DNA from: Pseudoalteromonas piscicida
Lineage (GTDB): Bacteria > Pseudomonadota > Gammaproteobacteria > Enterobacterales > Alteromonadaceae
Direction of reading: 5' to 3'
Length of the DNA stretch: 64,000 bases
Assembly: GCF_002744175.1 (NCBI RefSeq)
Contig: NZ_NKHF01000040.1
Span: 27,375 to 91,374 of the forward strand
A program made the translations under genes and the position numbers. The notes under the pieces are model-generated. The model made no database searches and was not told the origin of the DNA. It saw only the letters and a program-made list of their open reading frames with translations. Below are positions 63,365-64,000 of the stretch, piece after piece; the first letter of the stretch is position 1, and each line of letters opens with the position of its first letter.

Positions 63365-64000
63365 TCATAAACCTAGCAAACGTTCGCAGTTGGTTAGGTT
63401 GGTACGTCGGCGCTTTTTAAGTGTTTTACAATGAACGGTGATAGCGCGTTTCTTACCCACCGCGCCGTGAAATACCCGTGAAAACTGCGTGGTAAGTTTG
63501 AACCAGTTCTCTGGCTCTATATTTAATCGAGTAAGAATGGGTTGCATGTCGTCAATATACCCAGGCTTGTCAGCACGAATACATCGGCCTGTGAGCTCAA
63601 CAAGTTCAATATAATAGCTGAGTTCAAAGGGGAGTCCTTTTGGCATATCTTTTTGTGGGCTGCCAGCAAAGCATAGTAGAGACTTGGGTTGCTGCCCGAG
63701 TTTGGCATAGTCGATCCGCTTTTTGATGCTGGTGTAGTCTGAAGTTGCTGGTGTTGTAGCGACTTTGGCTCGAATGGGGTTTAGGTCTACATAGGTAAGG
63801 CAGGCGGCCAGAGCTGCTTCATCAAGGAGTGCTTGAGATTTGAATCGACCTTCCCAAAAGCGACCTGTACAGCCATCTTCTTTATTTGCTCTACGGGCGA
63901 TATCCTCATTGAGAACCCGCATAAACCAGCTAATATCAGCCAATCTTTCACGGTACTTGGCAACTTGCTCGGCTAAAATCACATGCTCTGACTCGATCAG
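63365..64000 (-). CDS. IS200-like (Y1/RAYT-type) transposase, 3' part only
   Basis: The frame is open to the window edge at 64000, so only the C-terminal 211 residues are seen. They include YRERLADISWFMRVLNEDIARRANKEDGCTGRFWEGRFKSQALLDEAALAACLTYVDLNPIRAKV, the conserved C-terminal half of REP-associated tyrosine transposases. The N-terminal HuH motif and most of the catalytic core would lie beyond 64000. A basic C-terminal tail (LKKRRRTNLTNCERLLGL) follows. RAYTs are linked to short intergenic repeats, but which repeat family this one would act on is unknown. Confidence 0.88.
   Translation of the reverse strand: MIESEHVILAEQVAKYRERLADISWFMRVLNEDIARRANKEDGCTGRFWEGRFKSQALLDEAALAACLTYVDLNPIRAKVATTPATSDYTSIKKRIDYAKLGQQPKSLLCFAGSPQKDMPKGLPFELSYYIELVELTGRCIRADKPGYIDDMQPILTRLNIEPENWFKLTTQFSRVFHGAVGKKRAITVHCKTLKKRRRTNLTNCERLLGL

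Overview
The window looks like a chromosomal segment of a marine gammaproteobacterium of the order Alteromonadales, most likely Pseudoalteromonas. This rests on protein relatedness (rapA-rluA pair, NhaD, EfpL, large TonB receptor, secreted PA-domain subtilase, bactofilin, periplasmic LigE-type ligase), an AT-rich base composition, and short dispersed repeats between genes. No database search was possible, so genus is inference.

Layout. 0-3.5 kb: start of a divergent gene (probably lptD), then amgK-murU-djlA (cell-wall sugar recycling plus a membrane J-domain co-chaperone). 3.5-8.7 kb: DUF368 lipid-carrier transporter, 2OG-Fe oxygenase, NhaD antiporter, 6-phosphofructokinase and a YjbR protein. 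9.3-15.4 kb: a small membrane protein, a PAS-GGDEF-EAL protein, a pitrilysin-type M16 protease broken by a frameshift, and SixA. 15.4-22.6 kb: TonB-dependent receptor, HAD phosphatase, exported DNA ligase, EfpL and a lipoprotein. 22.6-29.5 kb: a decayed Phd/YefM antitoxin relic, YghU-type GST, secreted subtilase, Bcr/CflA exporter, DUF4442 protein, and bactofilin with an M23 peptidase. 29.6-34 kb: tyrosine catabolism (hppD, fahA, no hmgA beside them) and a POT peptide transporter. 34.6-39 kb: hybrid kinase and a serine hydrolase lipoprotein. 39.2-39.8 kb: five tRNAs (Phe-Thr-Phe-Thr-Phe). 40-46 kb: GDPD lipoprotein, CysZ, a tiny secreted protein, a CBS protein, TrmL, FieF. 45.3-49.2 kb: a Cpx-like module (cpxR-cpxA-hydrolase operon, divergent Spy/CpxP protein). 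49.5-56.5 kb: XRE regulator, YacG, cystine symporter, 6S RNA, a 25-bp tandem repeat array, RluA and RapA. 56.8-64 kb: PIN-PhoH ATPase, a hybrid kinase with a REC-degenerate-GGDEF partner, a hexamer repeat, and the 3' part of an IS200-like (RAYT-type) transposase running off the window.

Most of the window is ordinary housekeeping. Envelope maintenance recurs: AmgK/MurU, DUF368, bactofilin/M23, Cpx and GDPD. The less ordinary signals are (i) at least five full copies and one fragment of a 160-210 bp element with terminal inverted repeats, (ii) a tandem array beside rluA sharing a 17-bp word with rluA and flanked by 16-bp direct repeats, (iii) a kinase pair whose output domain has lost the GGDEF catalytic residues, and (iv) a hydrolase gene inside the Cpx operon. 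I found no CRISPR array, prophage, secretion cluster or clear defence island.
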